From NCBI RefSeq assembly GCF_963678635.1, contig NC_087062.1:89505845-89569844 (forward strand): DNA of 64,000 bases, written 5' to 3'. Made by a program: the position numbers and the translations under genes. Below are positions 43,452 to 57,470 of this stretch, piece by piece. The notes beneath the pieces are model-generated. The model searched no databases, had not been told where the DNA came from, and was given only the letters and a program-made list of their open reading frames with translations. Position 1 is the stretch's first letter. Each line of letters starts with the position of its first letter. Origin of the DNA: Symsagittifera roscoffensis (taxonomy: Eukaryota; Xenacoelomorpha; Acoela; Convolutidae).

Positions 43452-44060
43452 AGCAACGTAAAGATGAAACGCAACCTAGATTTTTTCAGAACCACCTGCA
43501 AGGTTCTGAGAATACCAAAAGCCATTGAAAGAATATGGTCAAGGCAAAGGTTGATGTCTTGGTTCCGTGCAGTGATGACATCATGGATGTAGGAACGCGC
43601 GAAGCGTCATATGTCTAAGAACACGGAAGCCTATCAATCCTTCCAGCTATATATAGGACAAGGAGCCTATAAAAGAGCATTCTTAACGCGCAGAAACGCT
43701 GTTACCACGGCGGTGAAGCGAATGGCTGAAGCGCCTTGTGTTACGGAAACAAAAAAAAAGAGAGGTCTTACAGGCTGACTTAGAACGGAATGTTAGCTTG
43801 TGTCTTCACAACAGCTTTTGCAGGAACCGGGAACAAAAGGTGAATGTAGACTTGTTGTAAACCGAGGCTGTTAGAACAGTAGAGTTGAGAACGGCCCGCA
43901 ACTCCAGAAACATGTTGGAGAAGGTTCTGGAAGACAGTGAAACTGAAGAGCAAGAACAAGAAGCAATGGAATGAGGAAGATGTAACGAGGAAGATGTAAC
44001 GAAGAAGAAAAGTGAAGAGTAAAGAGAGAAAGAGAAAAATTTGATTGTCTTTGTGCGTTA
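43452..44060 (+). pseudogene. Third copy of the element's 3' accessory frames, diverged
   Basis: Starts abruptly at TAAGCAACGTAAAGATG, equivalent to 29122, and follows the accessory frames to about 29720. It keeps the short segment after SWF that both tandem copies have lost, but has several indels and a TGTAA break in the Cys-rich part. It is therefore not a recent copy of 28396-30525. Confidence 0.65.
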
Positions 44061-44214
44061 AAACTGATACCAAGCAACTAAGGTTGATCAATGAAACTTT
44101 TAAACCCTTTGTTTTGTGAGGGCTGGATTAAAAGCAGACCTTGATATTGTTGGAAACAGTTGAGAATTGTTAAATTGTTGCAATTTTTAAATGACAATGA
44201 AAATTTTAGTTGTG

Positions 44215-44215
<1 letters not shown>

Positions 44216-44282
<67 letters not shown>
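44216..44282. repeat. (TA)n microsatellite
   Basis: 67 bp of uninterrupted TA/AT dinucleotides joining the diverged accessory copy to a stretch nearly identical to the element's 3' region. Confidence 0.98.
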
Positions 44283-44284
<2 letters not shown>

Positions 44285-44290
44285 AGAACA

Positions 44291-45960
44291 TAGGTGAGTA
44301 TATTCACCTAATTAAACACGACTGATATTTTAACCTGTGCAAGACACTTGTTCACTGTGTGGCGACCTGGTAACTTTGAGTGAGCTCGCTCGAAGAGGGT
44401 GAGTACCTCAATAACTTTCCTAGCCACAGAGTTTCTCTTTTTAATTTTGAGGATGAGAGCATAAATGACTGATTATACTTGGCGAGTGACATTAATTTAA
44501 TTATAACGGGTGCGTGGCGAAATTTTATGGCGAGACGACGTAAGTAGTTAGAAAAGAAATTTTATCTGGACACTCCTCATTTGCAAATTTTGTGAAAATG
44601 TTGAAAAGGCAGTGAGATGTAGTATGATGCCATTTGTGACACGTAGTGAGTTGAGGTGGAGTAGATAAATTTTTTTTCTAATGCGATTTGTAAGGTTGAT
44701 TATAGAGAACTGGAACACTACTTGACGATAACCCGGTGTTATGCGATCAATAGAGACATTGATGGGAGCTGTCCGGGGAGTATGTGCCATTCTGCCAGAC
44801 TAGCACAGCGCAACTTTCCGGCGAAACACGAAAAAACGATTTAAGGCCTTAACGACGAAAAAGTGCTGCGAAGCAGGGTAGAAATATTCTAGAAATTTCA
44901 ATTTTCAAAGTTTTGATTGTCGAACGAATATTTCTCAGAAATACAAAAAACGGCCATTTTAACTGAAAATGTTGAAAAAGTCAGAACACAAACAAATATA
45001 GTGAAAAACAGTCGCATGAGAACGGTAAAAACACGAAGCCTCTTATCGTGACGATCACGCACGATAAGACACTTAGCAGAAGAAAATAGTGAGAAGGGAG
45101 GCTTCAGTGGTGAAGGAATATTGAGCAGTACCCTCCGGTGCCACGAATTGGGAGTAATAACGACGTTATTACAGCAAGAACACGGAAGCAGAGGCTCGGC
45201 CCTCCAGAGACTGATATATGGTGAGAGACTAAAGTAAACTGACTTTTTAGCTACTATGGTGCCATAAACATTTGAATTGACACCGGTATTATTTGATATT
45301 TTAGAATATGAGTAGCTATAAAGAGGAAAGGGTCAATCCATCTCCAATGGATTTAATATAGAATTGTCATCAAAAACATATTAAAATATTCGAACCGTGT
45401 TTTTAATAGCAATCATGTAGTCTGAGGACCCGAGACCCAGCTATGTGGTTGTGTTCGCATGTAAACGAAAGCTGATCAAAAGTCGTTTGACTGATGGCCT
45501 GAAAATAGTAACTTTTTACTTAGCCCTAAACAGACCAGAAAATCAACTGGCAAGGTCGAAACGGTGAATAACGAGTAGAATTAAGGTAACTGACGACTGC
45601 CAGTTGTAAATAGGTACTGTTTCTACGCTCCGTCACTGTGTAGTATTTGGGCGAATGTTACAAAGATGGTAAGGGAAATCCTGGAAAAAACTAATTTGGA
45701 CTCTGATAAGAGTATAAATTTCCTCAGTGAAAAGTGTGTATGCAAACTTCCCGCTTAATAAAGCTATCCGAAATAGCACTTCAAATGTTCTTTGAACAGG
45801 CCACGCCTCCAGAATTGACACGCAACACAATGAAAAACTGTGCAAATATGGCATTGAGTTAAGTACACTTTAAATGCATCTAGCGTGTAATGCACCTCCA
45901 GTGCTTCTAATTTTTGATAAAAACCGCATATGGTGAAAAAAATCTGTATCCTTTGAGTGT
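44291..45960 (+). repeat. Second copy of the element's 3' region, LTR and flank
   Basis: Matches about 32109-33784 (offset about 12,182). The LTR is 44783-45662 and the 40-bp flank 45663-45702. After about 45969 it continues into satellite DNA that copy 1 lacks. Confidence 0.85.
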
Positions 45961-46690
45961 ACTCTGTCAGCGACCAATTACAGGGTTGGTAATTGAAAAA
46001 AAAAAATTCAGTTTTTTGAAAAATTTTTCAAACAACAAAAAAAGTCGTATCTGTAAAACTACAAAAATATGAACAGTCACCTTTGGAGGCAAGATTAGCA
46101 ACACCTGTGAGTATTTTGATCGCCCTCACTTACAGGGTTAGAAATGTCAAATTCTGTGAAAATTTATTTAAATTTCAGTTTTCCAAAGTTTTTTGAAAAA
46201 ATCACAAAAAACGTCATAACTGGAAAAGCACAGAGTTTTGAGCAGTCATACTTGAAGGCAAGAACCGCAACCCCTGGGAGTACTCTCACAGTAACCAACT
46301 AGTGTTAGGAATTTCATAATTTGAGAAAAATTTTCAAAAAAATCACAAAAAAGTCAAATCTCAACTACAAAGATTTGAGCAGTCATATTTGAAGGCAAAA
46401 TTCACAACTCCTGAGAGTACACTGACAGAGCCTAACTTTAGAGATGGGAACTTCATATTTTGTGAAACTATTTAAAATCAAAGTTCTTTAAAAAAATGTT
46501 GAAAAAATCCTAAAAAGCGTCATATCTCGAAAAATAATAGGATTTGAGCAGTCATATTCAAGTGCATGATTCGCAACTCCTGAGAGTACCCTAACAGTTA
46601 CCAACAACAAGATTGAGATCTTCAAAGTTTTAGAAAACTAATTATAAAATGCGTTATATCACGAAAGCTACAAGGATTTGAAAAGTGAGT
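45961..46690. repeat. Satellite, copy 2
   Basis: Several 130-170-bp units of the satellite described at 33784, including units with CAACAAAAAAAGTCGTATC and CAGGGTTAGAAATGTC that are missing from copy 1. Confidence 0.75.
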
Positions 46691-47009
46691 ATATCAGCTC
46701 CTTCAACACTTCTGCTCTTCTACTTTTTGTTTGCAACAAGGCAGAGGATCAACGTTAGTCTCTCTGTTTCGGCAGAAGCTGTTGTGAAGGCACAACGTCA
46801 CGTTTCTCTNNNNNNNNNNNNNNNNNNNNNNNNNNNNNNNNNNNNNNNNNNNNNNNNNNNNNNNNNNNNNNNNNNNNNNNNNNNNNNNNNNNNNNNNNNN
46901 NNNNNNNNNNNNNNNNNNNNNNNNNNNNNNNNNNNNNNNNNNNNNNNNNNNNNNNNNNNNNNNNNNNNNNNNNNNNNNNNNNNNNNNNNNNNNNNNNNNN
47001 NNNNNNNNN
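46691..47009. other. Chimeric fragment and 200-N assembly gap
   Basis: 46691-46809 jumps from satellite to sequence equivalent to about 37107-37213 of the minus-strand accessory frame, then exactly 200 N (46810-47009) follow. The round size marks a gap of unknown length. The jump is likely a collapsed or misjoined contig end. Confidence 0.95.
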
Positions 47010-49342
47010 CTGATGGCCTGAAAATAGTAGCTTTTTACTTAGCCCTAAACAGACCAGAAAATCAACTGGCAAGGTCGAGACGGTGAATAACGAGTAGAAT
47101 TAAGGTAACTGACGACTGCCAGTTGTAAATAGGTACTGTTTCTACGCTCCGTCACTGTGTAGTAATTGGGCGAATGTTACAAAGATGGTAAGGGAAAACC
47201 CTGGAGAAAACTAATTTGGACTCTGATAAGAGTATAAATTTCCTCATGTGAAAAGTGTAAATGCAAACTTCCCGCTTAATAAAGCTATCCGAAATAGCAC
47301 TTCAAATGTTCTTTGAACAGGCCACGCCTCCAGAATTGACACGCAACACAATGAAAAACTGTGGCAAATATGGCATTGAGTTAAGTACACATTAAATGCA
47401 TCTAGCTAGTAAAGCACCTCCAGTGCTTCTAATTTTTGATAAAAACCGCATATGATGAAAAAAATCTGTATCTTTTGAGTGTACTCTGTCAGCGACCAAT
47501 TACAGGGTTGTTAATTGAAAAAAAAATTAAACTTCAGTTTTTGAAAAATTTTTTAAACAACAAAAAAAGTCGTATCTGTAAAACAACAAAAATATGAACA
47601 GTCACCTTTGGAGGCAAGTTTAGCAACACCTGCGAGTACTTTGATCGCCCTCACTCACAGGTTTAGAAATGTCAAATTCTGTGAAAATTTATTTAAATTT
47701 CAGTTTTCCAAAGTTTTTTGAAAAAATCACAAAAAAACGTCATAACTGGAAAAGCACAGAGTTTTGAGCAGTCATTCTTGAAGGCAAGAACCGCAACCAC
47801 CCCCCCTGGGAGTACTCTCACAGTAACCAACTAGTTTTAGGAATTTCAAAATTTGAGAAAAATTTTCAAAAAAATCACAAAAAGTCAAATCTCAACTACA
47901 AAGATTTGAGCAGTCATATTTGAAGGCAAAATTCACAACTCCTGAGAGTACACTGACAAAGCCTAACTTTATAGATGAAAACTTCAAATTTTGTGAAACT
48001 TTTTAATTTCAAAGTTCTTTAAAAAACTTTGAAAAAATCTTAAAAAGCGTCTTATCTCGAAAACTACTAGGATTTGAGCAGTCATATTCAAGTGCATGAT
48101 TCACAACACCTGAGAGTACCCTAACAGTTACCAACAACAAGATTGAGATCTTCAAAGTTTTAGAAAACTAATTATAAAAAGCGTTATATCACGAAAGCTA
48201 CAAGGATTTGAAAAGTAAGAATTGGAGGCAAGATTCGCAACCCCTGAGAGTATTCTGGCAGCACCCAATTACAGGGTTGACAAATTAAATTTTCTAAACA
48301 ATTTTGAAACATCTCGAAATTTGCCATATCTCGTAAACTAAAAGTATCTGGTTTTTCATATATGCAGGCCGAAAATGCAACAATTGGGGAAACCCTGACA
48401 GCTTCCCACTATTGGGTTGCTAATTTCAAACTTGGTGAAATAAACACTGATTTCAACCTGGAAAAACGAAAAAAAAATCTTAACCATTGTAATATACGAT
48501 AGAGCTTAAGCGCGCAAAAGTTCTTTTGTTGAACATTCAAAAAAAACGTTGTAAAAGCTTAAACATGGCGCGATAGTCAAGCCAGCATTTAAACATATAA
48601 TAGATAATTTGTGATTGAGGGGACAATTCATCGTTTGTTTAGGGGTACTTCAACGTGGGAAAAGTGACTCACGGACATGAGTTAGGATACTCACAGCTAG
48701 TTTTAACTTAATGTGTTTACAACCACTCTGGAAATAACCCTAGAATCCATTAGGTAGAGTAAATATAACTCTAGAACTTTGTAGTAGTTATAACGAGTAT
48801 AACTCAACAAGTTTCAATTCAAATTGCTCAATTAAATTTTGAACCATGAGACTACTTCAGAGGGCAACCTGCCTTGTCAAATTTGCTCGTGTTCCACAAG
48901 TTGCACTCTCGTATCCACTCTCTGTGCTGTTTATTGGGAACAAGACGACTCTACTCAACTCTATAATCAGGGACAAATTGCGAATAGCATTCTGACACTC
49001 GCCTGATGTTTTATCAAAATTCCCGCAATGTTTAATTCGGCTGTTCTTGACTTTTGTACTTTTGTTGTCGCAAGAAACTTGAGCTTGAAAGGACCGTTCA
49101 AAACAAAAATACCTAAAACTTCTTCCATATAACCGACTGACACATAATTTTTTTTTGTAATTTTTCTATGAATACACTCGGATTGAATTGTTTTTGCTTA
49201 CTAGTTACATGCCGTCTGAGTTGAAGAGGGTTCGACCTTTGTCTCATCCAAAGCTCTTCATATCCTCAAACTGGAATTTAAAGGTGAAAAATTGGTTCAA
49301 GAAACATTTGAAGATTTAAAAATTGATGTGATATAAAACACA

Positions 49343-50263
49343 TGTAACATTCGCCCGGAAGTACATATCGCCGGAAAATGAAGCTAGGTTCTAAAACGAC
49401 TGGCTAGCGTCTAAACACAGCTCTACATGCTTTTCACGGTCTCTGCCAAAGCCAGTTCTTCTGGTGGTTTTTCTAGCATCGGGTCGACAAAAAGGTTACT
49501 GTTTCCGGCTTCGATCAGAACGCTTTAATTAATCTAATTATAAGCAAAATAGTGAGCTCATGGCTTGACCTCAGTATCCCCAGACCACGAGGTCACTCCT
49601 AAAACAAGGCTACCACTGATTTACTATATTACTATTGTTTTTGTTCAGTAGATAAAGATAATCATCTCCATCGAAGATGGATCAACCCTTTCCCTCAACT
49701 CCTGGCTTCTCATAATAGGAAAACAAAATTGGATGTTATCAATTCAATTCAGGACATTTCCAGAAAGCTGAAAGTTTGTTTTAAAAATGTTTAAGTTATC
49801 TCCCGAGACCCTTCCGATTCTGGAATCCGGGAAAATAACGCTCTTATTTCTTTTCGAAAGGCTGGACACGTCGTCCCAACACCCTTCCTGGTTCTCGTGA
49901 ATTGCTTTGTAACAATTGTAGCGGCACAATTGTTACAACTCGGAATGGTTTCTGACATCCTATTCTTTCTTCAATCTCAATCAGTTTCACACTGTTTCTG
50001 TTTTTGTTGTTTTCACTGAGAATTGTCTCATTCTGTTTTTGAAGTTTCAGCTGGTGCGAAATATAAAAAGGTTACGTGTCGTTCACGTCCGAGAAGATGT
50101 TTTTAAAAAAATTAGCATGTTAGTCAAAACTAACCCCTCCCGAATCGGCTAATCGTTCAATTAGCGTCACTAATCCATCAAAACCATCAATTCTCTCGGT
50201 CAGATTTTCCGATGAAAATTCGATTACGAAATTGAGATTTGTCCATTCTGGTCGAAAGTCACA
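49343..50263 (-). repeat. LTR of the minus-strand element, duplicate
   Basis: Equivalent of 35268-36184 with a few substitutions and indels; 921 bp. The frame crossing its inner end is 50401-50120. Confidence 0.7.
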
Positions 50264-51184
50264 TACTCCCCGGACAGCCCGCTCAGTGTACTCATTGAGT
50301 CCTGTAGTCTTCATCAAAATAGTACAGTGGCATCGAACAGAATTTACAAAATGCATGAAATCACTCTTATCCACGTCATATTGACTCACTGCAAAAAACA
50401 AATGGCATCGTACTACACTATTAAAGCATACTGAATTTTTTCACTCTTCTGCACTTTCGAGGACATTACTTAAAATTCTGACTTCTAATTTCTATGTCCT
50501 GAGTTAAATTTTTTTCTCCTAGGTTTAAAAAGTGTTGGGACAAAGGACAGTCCTGCCAGCTAACAAACTAAAATTATCCTACTATGCTTCTTCACTTCGG
50601 AAATTTAGTTGTTATTGTTCCTGAATATTAAAACTAGGGAACTCGGTGATTAGAAGGAACAATGAAATAATCTCCCTCTTCAAGACATTACCTAAGCCTT
50701 TCATGTCACGACAAAAGATCAGTCATCTTAGTTGATTAAAAACAATCATGCAGGCTTGAATATTTAATATACTCTCCACTCAAGCCTTTTAACAATTAGT
50801 AAGTGTTCTAAAGCCACAAATTAAAACCATAATGCAAGTTTATAAATGTAAGACATTCTTTAATCTTCCAAATTCAACTAAAGATTTTCTTTTCAGTATC
50901 AATTGCAAGCTTAGTTGCTTTGTTTCTCATTTGAGTTTTTCTCACACACAAAACATCCGAGTTTTAACATCCTGTCTTTCGATGCTTCTTTGTTTCTTTC
51001 TATGTTCACTCCTTGTTTTCGTCTAAAACTTCTAAATTCTTTTAATTTTCTTTCTTTTTGCATCTTGTTTTTCGTCCCTTTGTCAATGTTGCATCTCCTC
51101 CTCCTGCGACATTGACTCCACACTTTCAGTCTCAGTGCCTTGCAACACGTCGGTAGCTATTCTGACGCTGCTGGAGGCAGTCCT

Positions 51185-53930
51185 TCAACACTTCTGCTCT
51201 TCTACTTTTTGTTTGCAACAAGGCAGAGGATCAACGCTAGTCTCTCTGTTTCGGCAGAAGCTGTTGTGAAGGCACAACGTCACGTTTCTCTCCAAGTCTT
51301 TCTTCAACATCTCTTCTCTTTCTCTCCCGTCACATTCACTTGTCCTAGATGTCCTCTTTACTGCGGTGGTTTGCATTCCGATGAGTTACAAAAGCCCGAT
51401 TGAAAGCTCCTGCTCAAGGTCTAGCTGATACGCACTGTACATTCTGCTGTGCTTCGACATATGTGCTTCGATATACTCTGCTTTGGCATACTCGTACAAC
51501 CATGCAGTCATGTTGGCTCTTAACCATGGCATCAGTCGTCTTCTGGCCCATGTTTTTTTTCTACTTCTATCGAATTGTTCAAGATTTTGCACGTTGTCTC
51601 AAAAATATCTAAATCTTTTAGACAATCCAATTCCTGCAATTGTTCTTTCGGAGGCGTTTCTTGTCTATTGTTCTCTCTTACATGAACTTCCAGCCATCGT
51701 ATCGCCATCATAACTCCCACTATCACTATTTTTATGGGCTGTGATGAATCTGGTAAACACATGGAGAGCAGCCGGGTTACCACCATGTTTGTAGCAATCA
51801 ATGGCAGGGGAACTCATTATGTGTCGACATGATGCTCCTCCAATTACGCTTTCCCGACGCTTCCAGTAGTGGTTCTACTTCCATCATCACTCGATGGACT
51901 TCATCATTCTCATCTGCTGCATTGTAATCGTTGACGGCTGACCCTTTCTGCTTTAGTCAATTGCTTGTGTTGTTTCTCCAGGGTCTTTGCTCAATCCAGA
52001 CCTCCACAGATGTGACCTTCCAAGCCACAGGATTCTGCCAGATAGCTACCAGGTGTGACCCAGTCCTCTGCTCCCCAGCCAGGCAACTAACTCTACTTTT
52101 TCTTCTCCGTTGCTCTTAGAGGCTGTCAACATCAAACTGTAAATGATGTTCAAGTCATGCAAGTTACAGTCTGAATTCAGATCCCTCTGCACGTCTTGTG
52201 TCGCACGCAAAATCGAATCGGAGTTAGGACTCAGACACCATGATGGTTTCATCAGTTCCCACATCACTTTCAAACTCGTTCTTAGCATTTCGTCCGAGAA
52301 TTCCAATCCAAAATCCACTCGGTTGTCAGATTTTGGTACTGAAGGTGCAGTCACCCTTTCTCCCAATACCAGTCCCAGTTTAGTCTGCTGATTAGCAGCG
52401 CTTCTTATCGCTGCAATTCTTGACGTCTAGAATCATAGCAACACTGCTTGCTCGTAATCAAAGAAGCGTATGTCTTCATTAATGAAAGGGTTGTACGCCA
52501 TTACTATAATTCTGGATACGTAACAGTATGATTTTTTCCTGATTGGTCCACAACATTCACTGGATTTCGGCAGTGCTCCCATAGATTCTTTTGTGAGTCT
52601 CTTCTCCTTGTTAGAGAATCTGCTTATCTCGTCAATCTTTCTCATCGGTTCCAGCTCGACAGGCTCCTTCATGTTCACTCACATCGGCTTACTCTGATGG
52701 ATGTCCAAAAGTGCTAGTAAGAGCAAGGCTTTCGCTCGTTCATCACCTTCTCTTAGCATCTTGACACAAGTTTTCAAGGCTGGCACTGATATTTTTTCTA
52801 TCATAAATCGAATGAAAGAGAGAGCGTCTCTCCGCTTCGCGCACGCTACTGCTGCTCCTTCCAGTCAGTCCAGTCATGCACCAAGCGAACCTCAGTTGTA
52901 ATTCTGTTCTCACATAGGGTATCGATATCAGAGCGTGTATCTTCGGAGTGGTTCTCATTTCTTCTTCGAAGTACCGTAACACTACTGCTCTCCATGTTAG
53001 GCTTACCAACTGCTCGATCGTCTCCGCGTGCATTTCAGACGATACTAGAGTCCCGTATGCCTTCTGTTTCAGGGTTGTGCCTTGCATCATGGTCTTTAGA
53101 TAACTCTTCATCGCACCTTTGTTTCTTAGAGCAATTAAGTGTCCTCTGGCCGAGTTTCTGTATTCCAACATTTCCATGTATCCACAGGCGGGCTCATCAA
53201 TCGATACAGTTTCCGACACTGTCAGTCGGTTATATTCCACTGGGACTAGCTGTCCTACGACGCTTCCCTTTCCATGGTTCATGGGAGACGGTTTGAAATC
53301 TTGTAGTGTATTCTCTCCCTAGTGGCTGAGTATTTCCATTTCTAAAGTTGCTCCAGTCACAGTGCGGTCATTCCTCTTGGTTTTGTAACTGGCTGATTTC
53401 AGTCCTTCCATGAGAATTGGTGGCACCATCGCTATGTCAGTCAACATTCAGTCTGCGCCAGGCAATCCATCATCACCCTGTCCCATGTCCATGGCTCCCT
53501 CGACGCGTTTTATTTTTGGCTGAATTGACAGCTTTTTCGAGACTTCGGAAACCACCTTTGTTTTTCCAGCTTTCCTCAATGTCACTTTGCTGCCAAGTTT
53601 CATTTTCATTTCATTAATTTTGTGAATCACCATTTTGATCGCATCGATCCCCTTCGAGTTATTGGCAGATATACTACTTCTTCCTTGTTTTCTTGTGGCG
53701 TCATTTTTATAGGAGAGTTTGCCTCACTTTCGTCAGTGGCCGAGTCAATCAGTAACTCGCTCAATCTCCCTTCACAATCGTCGAGTTTGTCAAGGACTTC
53801 CCGCACTAGTGGTCTGTTGAGACCTATTTTCAAAATTTACTGGGTCACGTAGCTCTGAACTACTGTCCAGACCTCTTCCATGAAGGCTACTCTGTCCATA
53901 CTGCATCCCGTCCTATTTTCGTGGTCTTTA
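51185..53930 (-). pseudogene. Accessory frames of the minus-strand element, duplicate
   Basis: Same series as 37116-39900: GLNRPLVREVLDKL and KMKLGSKVTLRKAG (53833-53448), the 179-codon frame 53282-52743, the AYNPFINEDIR piece (52678-52433), the MWELMKPSW piece with a downstream LHDLNIIYSLMLTAS helix (52366-52046), the GLPDSSQPIKIV piece (51801-51532), HMSKHSRMYSAYQL (51592-51386) and the Cys-rich piece (51376-51185). The MWELMKPSW piece is less broken here than in copy 1, whereas the GLPD piece is more broken. Breaks thus differ between two recent copies. Confidence 0.55.
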
Positions 53931-54342
53931 TGATGAACTTCTCACACTTCTTCGGGCAAAGTTCCCAAGAAAAGTTTATTGGATGTATTTGATGATAAAA
54001 ATGTGATTGTAAATATGCCAGAGTGTGAAGTTATATTACATAGGCCTGGTAGATATTGATCAAATAATGTTCTCCTTCTTTTTTACTTCTGGTAACTTTC
54101 GTTTACAAGGAATATTACCTTTTTGGAATAAACTTATGAATAGATTTTGACAAAGTTGCACTTCTCCTCTTAATGAATCGCTGCTTGTGTTGATGATGAA
54201 GGGAAGAATAGTGTTATCGTTAAAAATTTTGTCGTGTTGAATCATTTTTTGTGTGGTATTACGGCTGAACGGTAATTTTCAAAATTTATTACTGGTAGAT
54301 TGAAATTGTATAGTCTTACTGGTTTTCGAATATACTAGTTTT

Positions 54343-54615
54343 TTAATTGTTTATGCGTTTGCTTTTAATGAATGAATTTTTCGCATTTTGTTGAGACAGA
54401 TTCCAAAACAGCGTTTCGTGTTCTGCAAAAAATACGATTTCATCATCTGCTTCTGCTTTGAGGTTATTGTCATCTTTTTTTTGCTGTTTTGATCCAATAT
54501 ATCTTACATGTTGTCTGTGTGGTGTAATTACGAGATCGTCTCTTGCTTCTTTAAATAGCCAGTTATGGAGAATTATTGTTTGCTTGTTTCCCTTATTATC
54601 TCTTGACATTAGCAT
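54343..54615 (-). other. Protein-like open frame, unassigned
   Basis: 90 codons with mixed charged and hydrophobic residues (IILHNWLFKEARDDLVITPH, HETLFWNLSQQNAKN). The equivalent in copy 1 contains a stop. It could be the remains of a further upstream accessory frame of the minus-strand element, since it lies 5' of the recognised ones. No family recognised. Confidence 0.25.
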
Positions 54616-57137
54616 GAGAATGATTAAAGCAAAAATTGGACGTAAGTTCTTATTTCCTTAGTTGTTAGTATTTACGTTTTTTGTGAGGTTATCGTAATCC
54701 TAAGGAGTAGATTGTTGTGAATAGACGGGATGAAGAGAGAGTATATCAGCTCGTTTGAACGAGTTTGTACTACTCTCAGGTATATAAATTTCATCTAATT
54801 AAAACTTAATCTTACTTAGTCGGAGTTTGTTTTGAGATTATTAAGTCAACCTACAAGGCTCAGGTATAAATAGAACACGAGTAGATGTTAGATACTCTTT
54901 TAGTTCTTACTAAATTTTATGTTTGTTCTAGGTCTTAATTGTTTATCTTAAGTGCCCTGGTTTATTCTTTGAAGTGGAAATAAAATTAAGTTTGAAACTA
55001 GTAGGTTCTAGGATTGAGTTAACGATTTAGAGATTTAAAGAAGGTTAGCTAATCAAATTATTTATGTTTGTTTCATATGAAAAAAAAACAAAAAAGAAAA
55101 TACCCAAGAATCAAGGTTTTTCGATATTTTTATAAAACTAATACTAAATATTTTAACCAACTAATTAAAAAAGTTTGTAGAAAATTAGCCCAGAGTTGAA
55201 AGTTTTCAGATAATTGCTAGATTTGTAATTGACTGATAAAACAAGTATTGATTTTTTATCGTAGTGAGATATATAGCTTTAAAATGAATCACACTGATCA
55301 TTTTTGGCAATTAATATTAATGAGTGAAAATGTACTGCATAAATGGTTTTGTTGAGAAACAGACCTTGTAGTCTGCTTCATCGTTTCACGATGTAGAGGC
55401 TCGGTCTGTCGTTTTGATTGTAAGCTGATGTCGGCCTCAATATTTGTTTGAACCGATTAGTTTTTACTGAGACGTGGAAAAAAGCTAACCGTATCATTAA
55501 TTTGGTTTAACATTGGTTTCGGCCTTTTTGACCTTGGTTGCACGAATAATTTTTTTTTGCTAACTCTTAATTAGTAGTGGTTTGATCGAGAATTTTTTGT
55601 CGCGCCAAATGAGTTTAAGTCCGGGGTGGCTTTCTCATTGAAAATTTTTGCATATTGTTCACCATCTGTTTGTTCACCATCTTATTTTCGGCCGGATAGG
55701 TTCATGCAACTTTTTAGTCCTATACCAATCCTAATCCTACTCTTATTTCTCCTAGTCTCAAAAAATCTAGATCTAAATGTTATTGCGAGGTTTCAGAACC
55801 AAGAAATAGAATTTAGGAGGAGCAACTGTTTGCTAAGTTAAATTTAATCTTCTCTGGCTGTTGTGAGTTGTATTCATAGACCATGATTGGTTAGTTCTAA
55901 GTAATTTACAGAGATGGTTTATCAATAATATAATTGGATATAGGTGCTTGTTTTAAACTGATTTCATTCGTTCAACCTAAAAAAAGTCGACAAAATTTTC
56001 TAAGTTTTTTTGAAATCAGCTTATCGAGAAAAACCTAGATACCACCTTGTCTGGAACAGCTCATTAGCTTGGGACTACCGGTAGTTTCTGATTTTCAGTA
56101 ATAAAGCCATTTTAAAAAATGAGGTTTTTTTCAGTTGCTCTTGGATTTTCCTTAATTTCAAAAAATTAAAGTCCATTAAAAAGACTTTTCATGTTATAAA
56201 CTGCAACAAAACGAGTCAGCGTGAACAGATGAACAATTTTTTCATCATTTTTTAAATGCAAAATTTCCTGTCAATAATTTTTATACGGCTTCATTTCGTA
56301 AAGTGATGAGGGGGTGGAAACTGACAAAAGCTAATAGTGAGTCGATTTCTTTTTCGCCGGTCCAAATTAAGACATATGTCAATGTTTCAATTTAAAAAAG
56401 TGTTCAATCTTCAAATTTTTGTTAGCAATCTTGCATGTTTTCGTTTTTTTTTCAACCAAGATAAAAATTTATGTATCAGGACGCAATAAATTGAAGTTTT
56501 GGGTGTCTTGAATCTGAAAACAAGTCGATGTAATTGTTTTTGATATTTCAATTTCAGTCCATTTCTCCACAATTGTTTTAATGATTGTACAAGCAGCAAA
56601 AATCAACTAAAAGTAAGGATATTAGGCAACTTCTAATTTTGTACTTTTTTGTGGAGCAAAAATTTTTTGTGCAGAAAAGTAAGTGAAACACAAATGAGCT
56701 TACGTCCGAGGTGGCTTTCTCGTAGAGTAATTTCAGATAAGGTACACCGTCTGTTCGTCACGCTGACTTATTTTCGGCCGGATAGGTTCGTGTAACTTCT
56801 TAGTCTAATACCAATCCTAATCTTATACTTATATCTCCTAGTCTCAAAAGATCTGGACTATACTGGTATTATTGCGAGGTTTCAGAATCAAGAAGTAGAA
56901 CTTAGGAGGAGCAACTGTTTGCTATGTTAAATGTATTCTTCTCTGGCTGAAACTATAAATTGTTTCAGCCTTCCAATCTATTGTATGGTTTAGTCATAGA
57001 TCAAGATTGGTTAGATCTAAGTATATTACAGAGATAGTTTGTGAAAAATATAATTGGATATAAGTAATACTTGTTTTGAACTGGTTCCACAAGAGTCGCT
57101 ACAATAGCTGCTCAACGTTTCTTGCCCGGGTCGAGAT

Positions 57138-57340
57138 CCCGCTCAAAAACCGCTCAAGATATGAACGGTTTTGAGCGGTTTTTTTGAACAAACCGTTCAA
57201 AACCGTTCAAACCTTGCGCGGTTTTTGAGCGGTTTTTTTTTTAGTTAAACCGTTCAAAAACCGCTCAAACCGCTCATTTTGAAGCAAGATTTTGAGCGTA
57301 ACTGTCTAAAAAACCGCTCAAACCGCCCAAATCTTGCTTC
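57138..57340. repeat. CCGCTCAAAA / TTTTGAGCGG motif cluster, copy 2
   Basis: Duplicate of 43119-43320 with small changes, including an extra GCGGTTTTTT where copy 1 has AAGTGTTTTT. The terminal hairpin arms are kept. Confidence 0.8.
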
Positions 57341-57470
57341 GAATTAGGTGAAAAATCTCGACTCGTGTTGGTTGCTTTCCATGAAAAAGTCTCTTGGTTC
57401 AGTTTAGCGGTAGATAAGAAGACTTCAGATTCTATAAGTGAGGATAAATGACAGCCTGCCTCATTTTGCT

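Larger units (their letters stand above)
47010..57470. repeat. Segmental duplication, copy 2 (with partial LTR at its start)
   Basis: Begins inside an LTR copy (47010-47181), then the 40-bp flank with small changes, host flank, satellite (about 47483-48450), and the same order as copy 1 at an offset of about 14.0-14.1 kb. After about 57470 it leaves the duplicated region. Confidence 0.85.

Noticed and set aside
46685-47086. Open frame spanning the N gap
   Set aside because: Most of it is N; the two sides come from different parts of the elements and are joined by scaffolding.
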